In this document: piece by piece, positions 19,769-29,124 of the stretch
Layout: each line of letters starts with the position of its first letter
Position numbering within the stretch: position 1 is the stretch's first letter
From: Klebsiella terrigena
Lineage (GTDB): Bacteria > Pseudomonadota > Gammaproteobacteria > Enterobacterales > Enterobacteriaceae
Assembly (NCBI RefSeq): GCF_006539725.1
Contig: NZ_BJNO01000001.1
Location: 1-64,000 of the forward strand
Length of the DNA: 64,000 nucleotides
Reading direction: 5' to 3'
The notes under the pieces: model-generated
Databases searched by the model: none
Told to the model about the DNA's origin: nothing
The model's input: only the letters and a program-made list of their open reading frames with translations
Program-made: the position numbers and the translations under genes

Positions 19769-21340
19769 TCAGATGCGGGAAAAGCCTTCGGCGTCGGCGA
19801 TAACCACGGCGTTGCGGCCGGCGCGTTTGGCTTCATAGAGCGCTAAATCAGCTTTGCGCAGGACGCTGTAAACGTCGTTTACGCTCTCGCTGAACCCGGC
19901 AACGCCGAGGGAGATGGTCACCTTTTCGGCGTGGGGGAAATCGGCATGCTCGATCTCCACCCGGATACGCTCCGCCACTTCCGCTGCCGCGGTCAGGCCG
20001 GTGTCCGGGAGGAATACGACAAACTCCTCGCCGCCAAACCGGCAGGCAACCTGCCCGTCGGCGCAGAGGTTGCGCAGCTTCTCGCCGAACGTGACCAGCA
20101 CCGCATCCCCGCCGTCATGGCCGTGCAGATCGTTAATTTTTTTGAAATGGTCGATATCAATCGCAATGACGCAGCGCTCGGTGCGATGGGAGGACTGTTT
20201 CAGCAGCGTGCTGAACCCTTTGCGGTTATAGAGTCCGGTAAGCGGGTCCGTCATCGTTTCATCGCTGAGGGCGTTGACCCGGCGGGCCATGATTTGCAGA
20301 TGCTGGCTGAACGCCTCTTTAAGGCGCTCCGCTTCCTTGTACCAGACGTTAATGTTGGCCAGCTTTTTGCGCGTGGACGCGTTGTTTTCCGCGCGGGTGA
20401 ATTCGGCGAGTTTCTCGAGCGGGGCCGAAATGATGGCGGCAAAAATCGTCACGGTTGTCACCGTCAGGAAGATGATCGCGAGCGTGAACCAGAAGGCGTT
20501 AACCACCGTCTGCATTAATATACGCGATACGCTTTCCGACGCCCCCGAGATGATAATCTTCCAGTCGGCCTGCTTCAGGCTGGCGTAGCCCACCAGGCTG
20601 TCTGCGCTTTTGTCATCGCCAAAAAAGTGGCCGTTTTGCGCGTTAATAATCTGCTCCTGCAGGCCGGGAGTGGGGCGAAACTCGCCTCCCACGCGCGCCG
20701 GATTGCGATTAAAGATGATTTTTCCGTCATTATCGATAACGCTGACGTCCGTCGTATTTTCATAGAAATGCATGCTTAGAATATCGCTGAGCATGCTCTC
20801 TTTTTGCAGGTAGATGCTGCCGCCGATATAGCCGAGATAGTCGCCGCCGGGGCTAAATAATGGCTGCGAGACAAACACCACGTAATTACCCGCCGCCGAA
20901 ATGAACGGTTCAGAGATAAAGAGCTTCTTTGAGGTAATGGCCTGTTGGCTGGCGCTCGAGTGCAGTTTAATTCCCACCAGCTTGAGGCTTTCCGGGGAGG
21001 CGGCGGCAATAACGGCGTCGGAATTAACGATAACCACCGAGTTGAAGAAGCCGGACTGCAGGCGCAGCCTTTCCGCCTCGCTCTTCAGCTGCTGGGGGTC
21101 ATTAAGGTTTTTTATCTGCCCGGCGCTGTAGGTGAGCTCCCGCTGCGCCGTCACCAGGTAGCGGTCGGTGGTATCCGCCAGCTTACGGGCGTAAGCGAGG
21201 TTGTTCTCAAGCAGCCGGTTCTCAATATTGCCCTTCTGGAAAAACGTCAGGGCGCTGAGCAGCAGCATTGATGTCAGCAGGATCCCTCCGACGGACAACA
21301 TCAGCATGAGAGTGCGCAGATGCAGTTTTTTTCCTGGCAT
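19769..21340 (-). CDS. membrane diguanylate cyclase with periplasmic Cache sensor
   Basis: A 523-aa inner-membrane signalling protein. There is one transmembrane helix at about residues 10-32, then a periplasmic dCache-like sensor to about 270 and a second helix at about 275-302. A linker rich in charged residues leads to a C-terminal GGDEF domain. The active-site loop reads GGEEF, with the upstream DIDHFKKINDLHGHDGGDAVL intact, so cyclic-di-GMP synthesis is expected. The residues before the loop (ADGQVACRF) lack the RxxD inhibitory site, so classical product inhibition is not expected. The ligand is unknown. Confidence 0.9.
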   Translation of the reverse strand: MPGKKLHLRTLMLMLSVGGILLTSMLLLSALTFFQKGNIENRLLENNLAYARKLADTTDRYLVTAQRELTYSAGQIKNLNDPQQLKSEAERLRLQSGFFNSVVIVNSDAVIAAASPESLKLVGIKLHSSASQQAITSKKLFISEPFISAAGNYVVFVSQPLFSPGGDYLGYIGGSIYLQKESMLSDILSMHFYENTTDVSVIDNDGKIIFNRNPARVGGEFRPTPGLQEQIINAQNGHFFGDDKSADSLVGYASLKQADWKIIISGASESVSRILMQTVVNAFWFTLAIIFLTVTTVTIFAAIISAPLEKLAEFTRAENNASTRKKLANINVWYKEAERLKEAFSQHLQIMARRVNALSDETMTDPLTGLYNRKGFSTLLKQSSHRTERCVIAIDIDHFKKINDLHGHDGGDAVLVTFGEKLRNLCADGQVACRFGGEEFVVFLPDTGLTAAAEVAERIRVEIEHADFPHAEKVTISLGVAGFSESVNDVYSVLRKADLALYEAKRAGRNAVVIADAEGFSRI

Positions 21341-21517
21341 AGGTTTTCACGTATCTTAAAAATTTTGCGCATTTTATCAGTTTTTTAGCGCAGAACATAA
21401 GCCGCTTCTGCCGCTCCGTCGGCTGACAGCAGGTTCTGACAATGGCGGCCGACCGCCATTATGGTGCACCGCTATGCGGGGTGCTAATCGCAGCAGCTTA
21501 TGTGATATCAGGGGCGG

Positions 21518-22090
21518 TCAGAGCCTACCCGTCGGGGAACGCCAGGTGACATAGCTCCCGTAGCCTGAACCGGTACTCGCAATTTTTATCCAGCCCAGCC
21601 GCGTTAATTCCAGCGAAATAAATTTGTTTAAAATGCCGTGTCCCATGCTGACCACGTGGCCGTATCGCGCCGCCGCGTCGATCAGCTCCCGCGCCATCCT
21701 GGCGGCTCTCATCCGGACTTCAGCTTTTGCTTCAGAACCGCGCGCAAGGTCGGTAAGCCAGAGCAGGCGGAACAGTATCAGCCAGATAGCGGAGGGGAAT
21801 TTTATCAGCGGAACGTTGATAACCGGCAGCGGCGCTTCGCTGAGTTCGTGGAGGATAGCGTGCGGGTTTGCACCCAGCGTAGAGAGAGAGGTAAGCGCGC
21901 GCGGCAGGGGGCTGGACACGAAATAGTCGCCGGCCTCGCAGACGGATGTTGTCCTCGGGCAGGGCATTTCAGCTACCTTGGCCGCATTATAATCCGCTAT
22001 CCAGGCGTGCATTTCATGGGCGCTAAGCCAGCGCCCGCCGCGGCGGGCTGCGATTTCAGGCTTCCCGTGCCGCATTAAGGTAATGTCCAT
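21518..22090 (-). CDS. histidine phosphatase (phosphoglycerate mutase-like) family protein
   Basis: A 190-aa protein beginning MDITLMRHGKPEI, which holds the catalytic RHG motif at the very N-terminus. The second catalytic histidine is likely in VVSMGHGILNKFI near the C-terminus, and SSPLPRALTS supplies the substrate arginine. The start at 22090 puts RHG at the usual position; a TTG 36 bp upstream would lengthen it without reason. A hydrophobic stretch (IWLILFRLLWL) in the middle is unusual for the family and may be a membrane-facing helix. The substrate is unknown. Confidence 0.78.
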   Translation of the reverse strand: MDITLMRHGKPEIAARRGGRWLSAHEMHAWIADYNAAKVAEMPCPRTTSVCEAGDYFVSSPLPRALTSLSTLGANPHAILHELSEAPLPVINVPLIKFPSAIWLILFRLLWLTDLARGSEAKAEVRMRAARMARELIDAAARYGHVVSMGHGILNKFISLELTRLGWIKIASTGSGYGSYVTWRSPTGRL

Positions 22091-22214
22091 ATGGGTACAG
22101 TCTGGTAATGAAATAAGTAGAGGCAATATAACATACCGTTAATTGCGCGCTATCGGCGGCATGAGCAGGGGTTAAGATGCAGGTCTGCCAGGCGCGGACA
22201 TCGTATTTAATCAG

Positions 22215-25200
22215 CTACTGAACCCACTCTTTTTTGCGGGTTTTAATAAACCGCGTAATGACGACGAAAAATACGGGAACAAAGAAGATAGCCAGTAAGG
22301 TTCCGCTAATCATGCCCCCGAACACGCCCGTTCCTATAGCATGCTGGGTGCTGTCACTCGCCCCGCTGGCAAGCATCAAGGGTACGACGCCTAATGTAAA
22401 AGCCAGCGATGTCATGAGGATCGGGCGTAAACGCTGCTTCGACGCGATCAGCGTTGCTTCGGGCAAACCCATACCCTGACTCATTAATTGTCTGGCAAAT
22501 TCAATAATCAGGATTGCATTCTTGGCGGAAAGTCCAATAAGGGTTATCAGGCCTACCTTGAAGAAGACGTCGTTGGTCATATTGACCGCGGTAACGGCGA
22601 TAACCGCGCCGAGCAGGCCCAGGGGAACAACAAGCATAACCGCGAATGGAACAGACCAGCTTTCATACAGCGCCGCCAGGACCATAAATACGACCAACAC
22701 CGAGAGCACAATTAGCCCAGGTAACTGCGATGCGGACTCTTTTTCCTGCAATGAACTTCCCGCCCATTCTCCTGCGAAACCCGACGGCAGCTGTTGCGAC
22801 AGCGCCTCCATTGCCTTCATGGCGTTACCTGTGGATTGCCCTGCGGCGGCGCTGCCGGTAATGCGTATGGCAGGATACCCCTGATAGCGGCTCAGCTGCT
22901 GCGGGGTGACGTTCCAGGATAGCGTCACAAAGGTGGCTAAAGGCAGCATCTGCCCCGAACGGTTCTTGACCGATAGGGCTAATAATTGCTCCGGCTGCAT
23001 ACGGTGCGGCGCATCGGCCTGGACAATCACCTGCTGAACCCGGCCCTTGTTGGTGTAATCATTGACATAATTCGAACCCGTGGCGACAGAAATCGTTTGA
23101 TTGATTTCGTCAAACGACACGCCCATCGCTTCCGCCTTTTCTCTGTCCACGTCGAGAGCAAGGCTGGTGCCTTCCGGGAGCCCATCGATATAGACGTCTG
23201 ACAGCTGATGACTTTGATTCGCGTGCTGCACGAGATCGTCCGCCGCCTTTTTGAGTGCCTGATAGCCCTTACCGGCCCGGTCCTGCAAATAATAGGTAAA
23301 TCCGGATGATGTCCCCATATCGGAAATAGCCGGGGGAAGCAGACTCATCGTTACCGCGTCAGGCACGTTTTCCATTGTGGACTGAATAGAGTCAGCCTGA
23401 TCCTGCGCGGTCGTGCCCACGCGTTTTTTCCAGTCCTTCAGGGTGGTGAACGCCATAGCCGAGTTCTGGCCTGAGCCTGAAAAGCCAAATCCGAGGATCA
23501 TAATGTTGCTTTCAACGGCCTGCTGAGTGGCGATTTCATCCTCAAATTTTTGCACCACCTTAAGCGTTCGCTGCATCGTCGCGTCGGCTGGAAGCTGGAT
23601 TGACGACATAAAGTAGCCCTGATCTTCATCCGGTAAAAATGACGAAGGCAATGACGAGAGTCCGGCATACAGCGCAAAGCATAGCGCGGCATAGAGCATC
23701 ATCATGCGTCCGCTCCGCTTCAGAACAAATCCCAGTCCGGATTCGTAAAAGGCGCTGAGGCGATTAAAACGCGCGTTGAACCACGTGGAAAAGGATCTTT
23801 TTTTACTTTGATCATCGCTGTGCGGCTTGAGCAGCGTTGCGCAGAGGGCAGGGGTGAGCGTCAGCGCCAGAAATGCCGATAATAAAATGGACACCGCCAT
23901 AGAAATGCAGAATTGTCGGTAAATAATTCCGACGGATCCGCTGGCAAAACCCATAGGAATAAATACCGCGGTCAGTACCAGCGTAATGCCAATAATTGCC
24001 GGGGTGATTTCATCCATAGCTTCTCGCGTGGCCTCGCGGGGGGAGAGCCCTTTTTCCTCCATCAAACGTTCGACGTTCTCCACCACAACGATCGCATCAT
24101 CGACGATAATACCGATCGCCAGCACCATGCCAAACATGGTCAGTATGTTGATCGAATAGCCGCTTAATAACATCACCGTAAAGGTTCCCAACAAAGCCAC
24201 AGGGGCCACGATGGCGGGAATAATAGTGCAGCGGATTTTATGCAGAAAAAGCAGCATCACGAGGAAGACCAGCACCATCGCTTCGGCAAAGGTCTGCACA
24301 ACTTTCATGATTGAAAGCTTAACAAAAGGCGCGGTGTCAAAAGGAACCGTAAACTCCATTCCTTCAGGAAGCACGGCTGATAACTCCGTCAGCCGCGCGC
24401 GAATACCCGATGCCGTGCTGATAGCATTTGCTCCCGACGAAAGCTGAATAGCCGCTGCCGTTGCCGGAACGCCATTCTCACGAATGCCAAATGCATAGCT
24501 TTGTAACCCGGACTCTACGCGGGCAATATCAGATAATTTCAGGCGCGCGCCTGAGACCTCCGATTTAATCGTGATATTGCGAAATTCCTCAACCGTAGAG
24601 AGCTGTCCTCTGACGTTAATCGGGTAGGTGACGCCCTGGCCGGGAACGGCAGGCTCATCTCCCGTTCTGCCGGGGGAAACAATCACGTTTTGTTGACTGA
24701 GTGCGGTTAATACGTCCGTGACGGAAAGCCCATAGCTGTGTAATTTCATTGGGTCCAGCCATATGCGAAGGGCCTTTTCCCCGCCAAATAACTGCACTTT
24801 CCCGACACCCGACACGCGTCGCAGTTCATCGGTGACATTTCTGGCGAAATAGTCACTTAAATCTGCTTCCTCATATGCTCCGCTTTGGGATTTTAATCCC
24901 ACCATCATCAGGAATCCGGAATTAGCCGCCTCAACGTTGATGCCGTTTTGTCTCACCGCCTGCGGTAAACGCGCCTCCACGATCTTAATCTGGTTTTGCA
25001 GGTCCATCTGGGCGAGCTTGATATCGGTTCCCGGCTTGAAGGTGACCGTAATTGAAGCCATGCCGGTGGTATCACTTGAGGATTCAAAATAGAGTAAATT
25101 ATCCACAGCCGAAATCTCGCGTTCGATAAGCGAAACGACAGAGGTGTTCATTACATCCGGGCTGGCGCCGGGGTAGCTGACCGAGATAATAATACCCGGC

Positions 25201-25319
25201 GGAGCGACAGCCGGATATTGCGCTACCGGCAGGCGCGGGATCGACAGTATTCCGCTCAGAACAATAAACAGGGCGACCACCCAGGCGAAAATGGGACGTT
25301 CAATAAAAAAATGCGGCAT
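22215..25319 (-). CDS. RND efflux pump inner-membrane transporter, HAE1 (AcrB/MexB) family
   Basis: A 1034-aa proton-driven drug exporter with the standard two-fold RND layout: helix 1, a large periplasmic loop, helices 2-7, a second loop, helices 8-12. Proton-relay residues are present: the Asp pair in GIIVDDAIVVVENVERLM (helix 4, about residue 405) and the Lys in GLSAKNAILIIEFAR (helix 10). It resembles the AcrB/MexB/EefB group rather than the heavy-metal type. No HlyD adaptor or outer-membrane gene adjoins it, so it must borrow partners or act otherwise. It follows the 25360-26274 gene by 40 bp and likely shares its transcript. Confidence 0.93.
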   Translation of the reverse strand: MPHFFIERPIFAWVVALFIVLSGILSIPRLPVAQYPAVAPPGIIISVSYPGASPDVMNTSVVSLIEREISAVDNLLYFESSSDTTGMASITVTFKPGTDIKLAQMDLQNQIKIVEARLPQAVRQNGINVEAANSGFLMMVGLKSQSGAYEEADLSDYFARNVTDELRRVSGVGKVQLFGGEKALRIWLDPMKLHSYGLSVTDVLTALSQQNVIVSPGRTGDEPAVPGQGVTYPINVRGQLSTVEEFRNITIKSEVSGARLKLSDIARVESGLQSYAFGIRENGVPATAAAIQLSSGANAISTASGIRARLTELSAVLPEGMEFTVPFDTAPFVKLSIMKVVQTFAEAMVLVFLVMLLFLHKIRCTIIPAIVAPVALLGTFTVMLLSGYSINILTMFGMVLAIGIIVDDAIVVVENVERLMEEKGLSPREATREAMDEITPAIIGITLVLTAVFIPMGFASGSVGIIYRQFCISMAVSILLSAFLALTLTPALCATLLKPHSDDQSKKRSFSTWFNARFNRLSAFYESGLGFVLKRSGRMMMLYAALCFALYAGLSSLPSSFLPDEDQGYFMSSIQLPADATMQRTLKVVQKFEDEIATQQAVESNIMILGFGFSGSGQNSAMAFTTLKDWKKRVGTTAQDQADSIQSTMENVPDAVTMSLLPPAISDMGTSSGFTYYLQDRAGKGYQALKKAADDLVQHANQSHQLSDVYIDGLPEGTSLALDVDREKAEAMGVSFDEINQTISVATGSNYVNDYTNKGRVQQVIVQADAPHRMQPEQLLALSVKNRSGQMLPLATFVTLSWNVTPQQLSRYQGYPAIRITGSAAAGQSTGNAMKAMEALSQQLPSGFAGEWAGSSLQEKESASQLPGLIVLSVLVVFMVLAALYESWSVPFAVMLVVPLGLLGAVIAVTAVNMTNDVFFKVGLITLIGLSAKNAILIIEFARQLMSQGMGLPEATLIASKQRLRPILMTSLAFTLGVVPLMLASGASDSTQHAIGTGVFGGMISGTLLAIFFVPVFFVVITRFIKTRKKEWVQ

Positions 25320-25359
25320 CAGATAAACTTCCAGTCAACAAATATAACGTTCAGGAAAA

Positions 25360-26274
25360 TCAAAACGATTCGTTTGATACACGAACCTCATCATCCGCCG
25401 TGACTCGTTTGCCGATATCCCTGAGCTGTGAGAATTTCTCAAGGAGCTGCGGCGCGTCGTCCAGGCTCGTCGCAAACATCCACATATAGGTCATCACGGA
25501 ATAAATATGGCCGGCATTGGTGCCCGGTGTTAGCGTCATCCAGATGATGGTTATGGTAAAAAGTAAAGATATCAGGATACCAATGGCTAAATATCCCCAC
25601 GCTTCCCTGTCTGATAATGCGATACGGAGACGCGCAAGGATGGAATAATGCCTGCTCAGCGCCAGCGGCACCGCCTTGTGAACATATTCGACCTCTTTTT
25701 CCAGACGATTGTTCAGGCGTCGGTATAACGACTCATTTTTATCTGCATATCCGGATACAAAACACATCAGGATTGCCACAATGACCAAACAGATAACCCC
25801 TGCCCAGAACTCAATCAATAACAGCATTATTGCCGCGCCAAAAAGTGAAATGACCGACGTGATAAGCAGAGGGAGATGCATTTCAAAGAAATCAACAAAC
25901 TCGCGCGAGAGCGTCACGCGGGCGGCAATGGTCGAATGATTAAGCGAGTATTTTCGCTGGGAGACCACCACCGACACGGCAAGCCTGGCGTAGATCCTGG
26001 CAAAGGTACGCGTATCGATACTGCGTCTTGCCGCGCCGATTAACCACATAAACAGAACCATCAGGCCATATATGGCCGCGCTGACCGTCTGTCCGGCAAG
26101 AATGGCATTTATCGCGATACCCGCCGCTACGGGGTAGAGCAGAAAGGCGATATTTTCGGCAAAGACAAGAAAAAAAGTGACGAACAGTTTTTTTCTGTGG
26201 CGGATTGCCAGGATTTTAAGTGAGTTACCCACCTCGGAAGGGGCTGGTGGATGCGCGGTATCTTTATAAATCAT
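25360..26274 (-). CDS. ABC-exporter-like six-TM membrane protein without ATPase domain
   Basis: A 304-aa polytopic protein resembling the type I ABC exporter membrane domain (the ABC_membrane_3 group). It has about six hydrophobic segments in three pairs and ends near residue 304 without any Walker A, signature or Walker B motif. The charged region between helices 4 and 5 (NESLYRRLNNRLEKEVEYVHKA) matches the intracellular coupling loop of ABC exporters. The start at 26274 (MIYKDTAHPP) is tentative: the frame stays open upstream but the ribosome site is weak either way. It is probably co-transcribed with the RND gene. Its function is unknown. Confidence 0.72.
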   Translation of the reverse strand: MIYKDTAHPPAPSEVGNSLKILAIRHRKKLFVTFFLVFAENIAFLLYPVAAGIAINAILAGQTVSAAIYGLMVLFMWLIGAARRSIDTRTFARIYARLAVSVVVSQRKYSLNHSTIAARVTLSREFVDFFEMHLPLLITSVISLFGAAIMLLLIEFWAGVICLVIVAILMCFVSGYADKNESLYRRLNNRLEKEVEYVHKAVPLALSRHYSILARLRIALSDREAWGYLAIGILISLLFTITIIWMTLTPGTNAGHIYSVMTYMWMFATSLDDAPQLLEKFSQLRDIGKRVTADDEVRVSNESF

Positions 26275-26329
26275 CGTTATTTCATCTTGTGCGCCTGAAA
26301 GCGCATCCGTTCTGTCATGGGCATCACCG

Positions 26330-26378
26330 GCCCAAAATGGTTGCGTTTTTGGGCTCAAAACCCCGGTTACAGCCCGGG
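26330..26378 (-). terminator. two adjacent hairpins before the six-TM gene
   Basis: On the minus strand a CCCGG/CCGGG hairpin followed by GTTTTG comes first (26378-26357). A GCCCAAAA/TTTTGGGC stem follows (26354-26330). They lie between the 139-aa membrane gene and the six-TM gene and could end or attenuate the upstream transcript. Confidence 0.4.
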
Positions 26379-26532
26379 TAAGATTGAGCACCATGCTGAT
26401 TCTACGAGGCTGATATTGACCCTGTATGAGATGTTTATGGAGACAGTGTGGAGGCAAATAATGGCGGGCTTTTCCTCGAAACTGCGTTTACGCCGGGTTG
26501 AGCTGTCAGGAGTACTCATGTTAATGCGTGGC

Positions 26533-26952
26533 TTAGATTAAGCGGATAAGTAAAAACATGGGTGAGCCACAGAAGAATATCACCAGGAAAAACTCATAAT
26601 AAAATACGATATCAGCGATTCCCGGCATTATGTTCAAAAGCAGATTAAAAACCACAGCGCTATAAATAAATATCACTGCAAGCCAGAACGTCACGATCGA
26701 GAGATCTTTAAACGCCCCCGCCTGTTTTTGCTTGAGGAACAACAGGACCGATACGGCTATGCAGATATAAATGAACGGTGATGATAGTATTGTGGTAGCG
26801 ACTCTCTCTTCGACATGATGTATCAGAAACAGCCAGGCATACAACATCCCCCATGACGTTAGAATGAATAAAATAGAATCGATAATTTTTTGGGGGCAGA
26901 CGTTTTTTATAATATGCATGCTCATTACCATAATGAAGTAGTCTATGACCAT
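26533..26952 (-). CDS. small four-TM membrane protein, unknown
   Basis: A 139-aa very hydrophobic protein with four clear membrane segments (about residues 25-45, 58-75, 84-106 and 113-137) and almost no soluble part. I recognise no family. The base composition is AT-rich compared with the flanking core genes. It is upstream of the six-TM and RND genes on the same strand, 258 bp away, and divergent from the response regulator. It could be an accessory subunit or an independent gene. An internal Met (MSMHII) is an alternative start. Confidence 0.6.
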   Translation of the reverse strand: MVIDYFIMVMSMHIIKNVCPQKIIDSILFILTSWGMLYAWLFLIHHVEERVATTILSSPFIYICIAVSVLLFLKQKQAGAFKDLSIVTFWLAVIFIYSAVVFNLLLNIMPGIADIVFYYEFFLVIFFCGSPMFLLIRLI

Positions 26953-27302
26953 TCGATTGTATTATCGAGAATTGCTGTTATGAGCGGAATCATATTCAGC
27001 AATGGCTATTAATGGCCGAGTGTTGCATGACAATGTTGAGCATTTATATCTGAATTGTGTAGAGAGTATGGACAGGTTGTCTGGCACTTTCCCTACGGGT
27101 ATTTTTGCACCGCCGTAAAAATTAATGGCCGTTGCAACTTTTTTACAACCCGATGGTCTGATGGTCACGTCGTTATCGGACAGCTAAATTATGCGCCATT
27201 TATTCCCCTGCGATGAGTCTCTTCAGTACGGGTAAATTAATAACGACAGGCCAGCTTTTCAGCGTAAAATAATAGCGATGATCCGTACGGGCAGGAGATA
27301 AA
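26953..27302. promoter_or_regulatory. divergent control region with TACGGG repeats
   Basis: This gap of 350 bp holds no convincing gene. The octamer TACGGGTA occurs at 27094-27101 and 27227-27234, and TACGGG at 27286-27291, all in one direction. They could be binding sites for the adjacent response regulator. The regulator start has a CAGGAG ribosome site. Confidence 0.4.
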
Positions 27303-28007
27303 ATGAACAACAATAATCTGATCGTTGTCGTCGAAGACGATGATGAAATTGCCGACATACTTACAAGCTATTTGCATCGGGCGGGGATGAGGGCGCTCAG
27401 GGCTGCCGATGGCGAGCAGGCCCTGAACCTGAATCGTTTACATAAGCCAGACCTTATTTTACTGGACATCCATCTGCCCGTGTATGATGGCTGGAGCGTC
27501 CTGACGACCTTGCGCAGAGAGAGCAATGTACCGGTCATCATGGTCACCGCCCTGGATCAGGACGTCGATAAGCTGATGGGCCTGAGGCTGGGAGCAGATG
27601 ACTATGTAATAAAACCGTTTAATCCCTCTGAAGTTATCGCGAGAGTCGAAGCGGTGCTCCGGCGAACCAGGCAGAATACCGAACTGGTGAATTCAAGGCC
27701 CTTAAGAACGCCATTTATGACAATCTACCCGGATGATTTCTTTATTGAAATTACCGTTGGGGATCGGTCCGTCACCCCGGTGTTAACCACAACTGAATTC
27801 AAACTCCTGACCTATCTGGCAAGGTATCCCAGAAAGGTGTGCTCCCGCGAAGAGCTGCTTGATGCCTGCCTGCCGGAAGGTGATACCCTCGATCGCACGG
27901 TGGATAGCCACATGAGTAAGCTGCGGAAAAAACTCGAACTAGCGGGCCTCAAGGGGATCCCTGAAAGCGTTCGAGGTCTGGGTTACCGTTTGGGTGAAAA
28001 TAAATGA
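27303..28007 (+). CDS. OmpR/PhoB-family response regulator (BaeR/AdeR-like)
   Basis: A 234-aa two-component regulator. The receiver domain (1-120) carries the acidic pocket EDDDE, the phosphoacceptor Asp55 in LILLDIHLP, and the conserved Thr (VTA) and Lys (KPF). The C-terminal winged helix (about 150-230) contains TTEFKLLTYLARYPRKVCSREELL and ends VRGLGYRLG. It looks closest to BaeR, SmeR and AdeR, regulators that control RND pumps. It overlaps its kinase by 4 bp and faces away from the RND operon, which it probably regulates (inference). Confidence 0.93.
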   Translation: MNNNNLIVVVEDDDEIADILTSYLHRAGMRALRAADGEQALNLNRLHKPDLILLDIHLPVYDGWSVLTTLRRESNVPVIMVTALDQDVDKLMGLRLGADDYVIKPFNPSEVIARVEAVLRRTRQNTELVNSRPLRTPFMTIYPDDFFIEITVGDRSVTPVLTTTEFKLLTYLARYPRKVCSREELLDACLPEGDTLDRTVDSHMSKLRKKLELAGLKGIPESVRGLGYRLGENK

Positions 28008-29098
28008 ATAAAGAAATGAATAAAGAAACGATCCTGAGTCGGCAAATATTGACGTATATGCTGTCACTCACCTTCACTATTATTGCTATCGCCGTAGTGG
28101 GGTCTTATTTATTTTACAGCTTTTTGATCGACTATCTGCCGGGAGGCGCAGCCGCAGGTAATGAAGATGTTATGACCATGCAGGACTGGATGTGGATCGC
28201 GATGGCTTCGGTAACCAGTCTTGTCGTTTCCCTGTTCTTTACCATTAAGCTGTCGTCAAGAATACTGACTCCGCTAAACGCTGTCGCCTCCAGCCTGAAA
28301 CAAATTTCCCAGGGAAACCTTGATGCACGGGCATCTTGCACCCGCTATCAGCTGGGGGAGATGAATAATCTGGTGAATGATTTCAATGAAATGGCGCAAA
28401 AACTGCAGACCCTGGATGTTCAGCGGAATTTATGGAATGCGGCGATCGCTCATGAGCTCAGAACGCCGGTGACGATTCTGCGAGGAAGGCTTCAGGGTCT
28501 GGTTGACGGGGTGTTTCAGCCCGAACCGGTACTGTTCAGAAACCTGCTTAAGCAAACGGAAGGGTTAACTAATCTGATCGAAGACCTGCGGGTTGTCAGC
28601 TCCTCCGGAGGCGCCGGGTATACTCTTACGCTCAAGAAGGTCGATCTTTCCGCCACCATGACCAGCGCCCTTGATACCTTTTTACCGGAGTTTCGACGAG
28701 AGCAGTTTACTATTTTAACTGAGCTCAAAGAGCAGCACTGTATCTGCGATCCGTTGCGGATTATTCAGTGCCTGACGGTTCTCTTTGATAATGCATTGAA
28801 ATACTCAACATCACGAACGTTAATTTTGAAAAATGGTGTCTCAGGGGAAAATAATTTTATCCTGGTGCAGGATAAGGGGCCAGGGATCCCGCAAGAGCTA
28901 CAGAAATATTTATTCCAACCTTTTCAGCGTGGCGAATATGCAAGAAGCGTTAACCCTGATGGATGTGGATTAGGGCTATCGGTCGTTAAGGCTATTATGC
29001 TGGCGCACGGAGGTGACGTTAGCTATACGTTAACAGGCGATAATCACTCAGTGTTTAGGCTATCATGGCCAGCTGCGAAGGTTGAAAAAGCCTACTGA
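28004..29098 (+). CDS. sensor histidine kinase (BaeS/AdeS-like)
   Basis: A 364-aa inner-membrane kinase with two transmembrane helices (about residues 17-40 and 62-82) around a very short periplasmic loop, then a HAMP domain. The H-box IAHELRTPVTILRGRL has the phosphoacceptor His150. The ATPase domain holds the N-box DNALKYS and the G boxes DKGPGIP and GCGLGLSVVKA. The small periplasmic part suggests that it senses within or near the membrane. The ATGA overlap with the regulator indicates coupled translation. The start region repeats ATGAATAAAGAA, so an ATG 12 bp downstream is an alternative. Confidence 0.92.
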   Translation: MNKEMNKETILSRQILTYMLSLTFTIIAIAVVGSYLFYSFLIDYLPGGAAAGNEDVMTMQDWMWIAMASVTSLVVSLFFTIKLSSRILTPLNAVASSLKQISQGNLDARASCTRYQLGEMNNLVNDFNEMAQKLQTLDVQRNLWNAAIAHELRTPVTILRGRLQGLVDGVFQPEPVLFRNLLKQTEGLTNLIEDLRVVSSSGGAGYTLTLKKVDLSATMTSALDTFLPEFRREQFTILTELKEQHCICDPLRIIQCLTVLFDNALKYSTSRTLILKNGVSGENNFILVQDKGPGIPQELQKYLFQPFQRGEYARSVNPDGCGLGLSVVKAIMLAHGGDVSYTLTGDNHSVFRLSWPAAKVEKAY

Positions 29099-29124
29099 TA
29101 AATAAGGCTCCGTTAAGCCTTATT

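Noticed and set aside
25320-26952. EefA/AcrA-type adaptor for the RND pump
   Set aside because: Neither upstream product has a lipoyl domain, hairpin or lipobox; both are polytopic membrane proteins.
26962-27168. A 68-codon minus-strand frame before the response regulator
   Set aside because: No ribosome site and no recognisable sequence; it fills the divergent promoter region.
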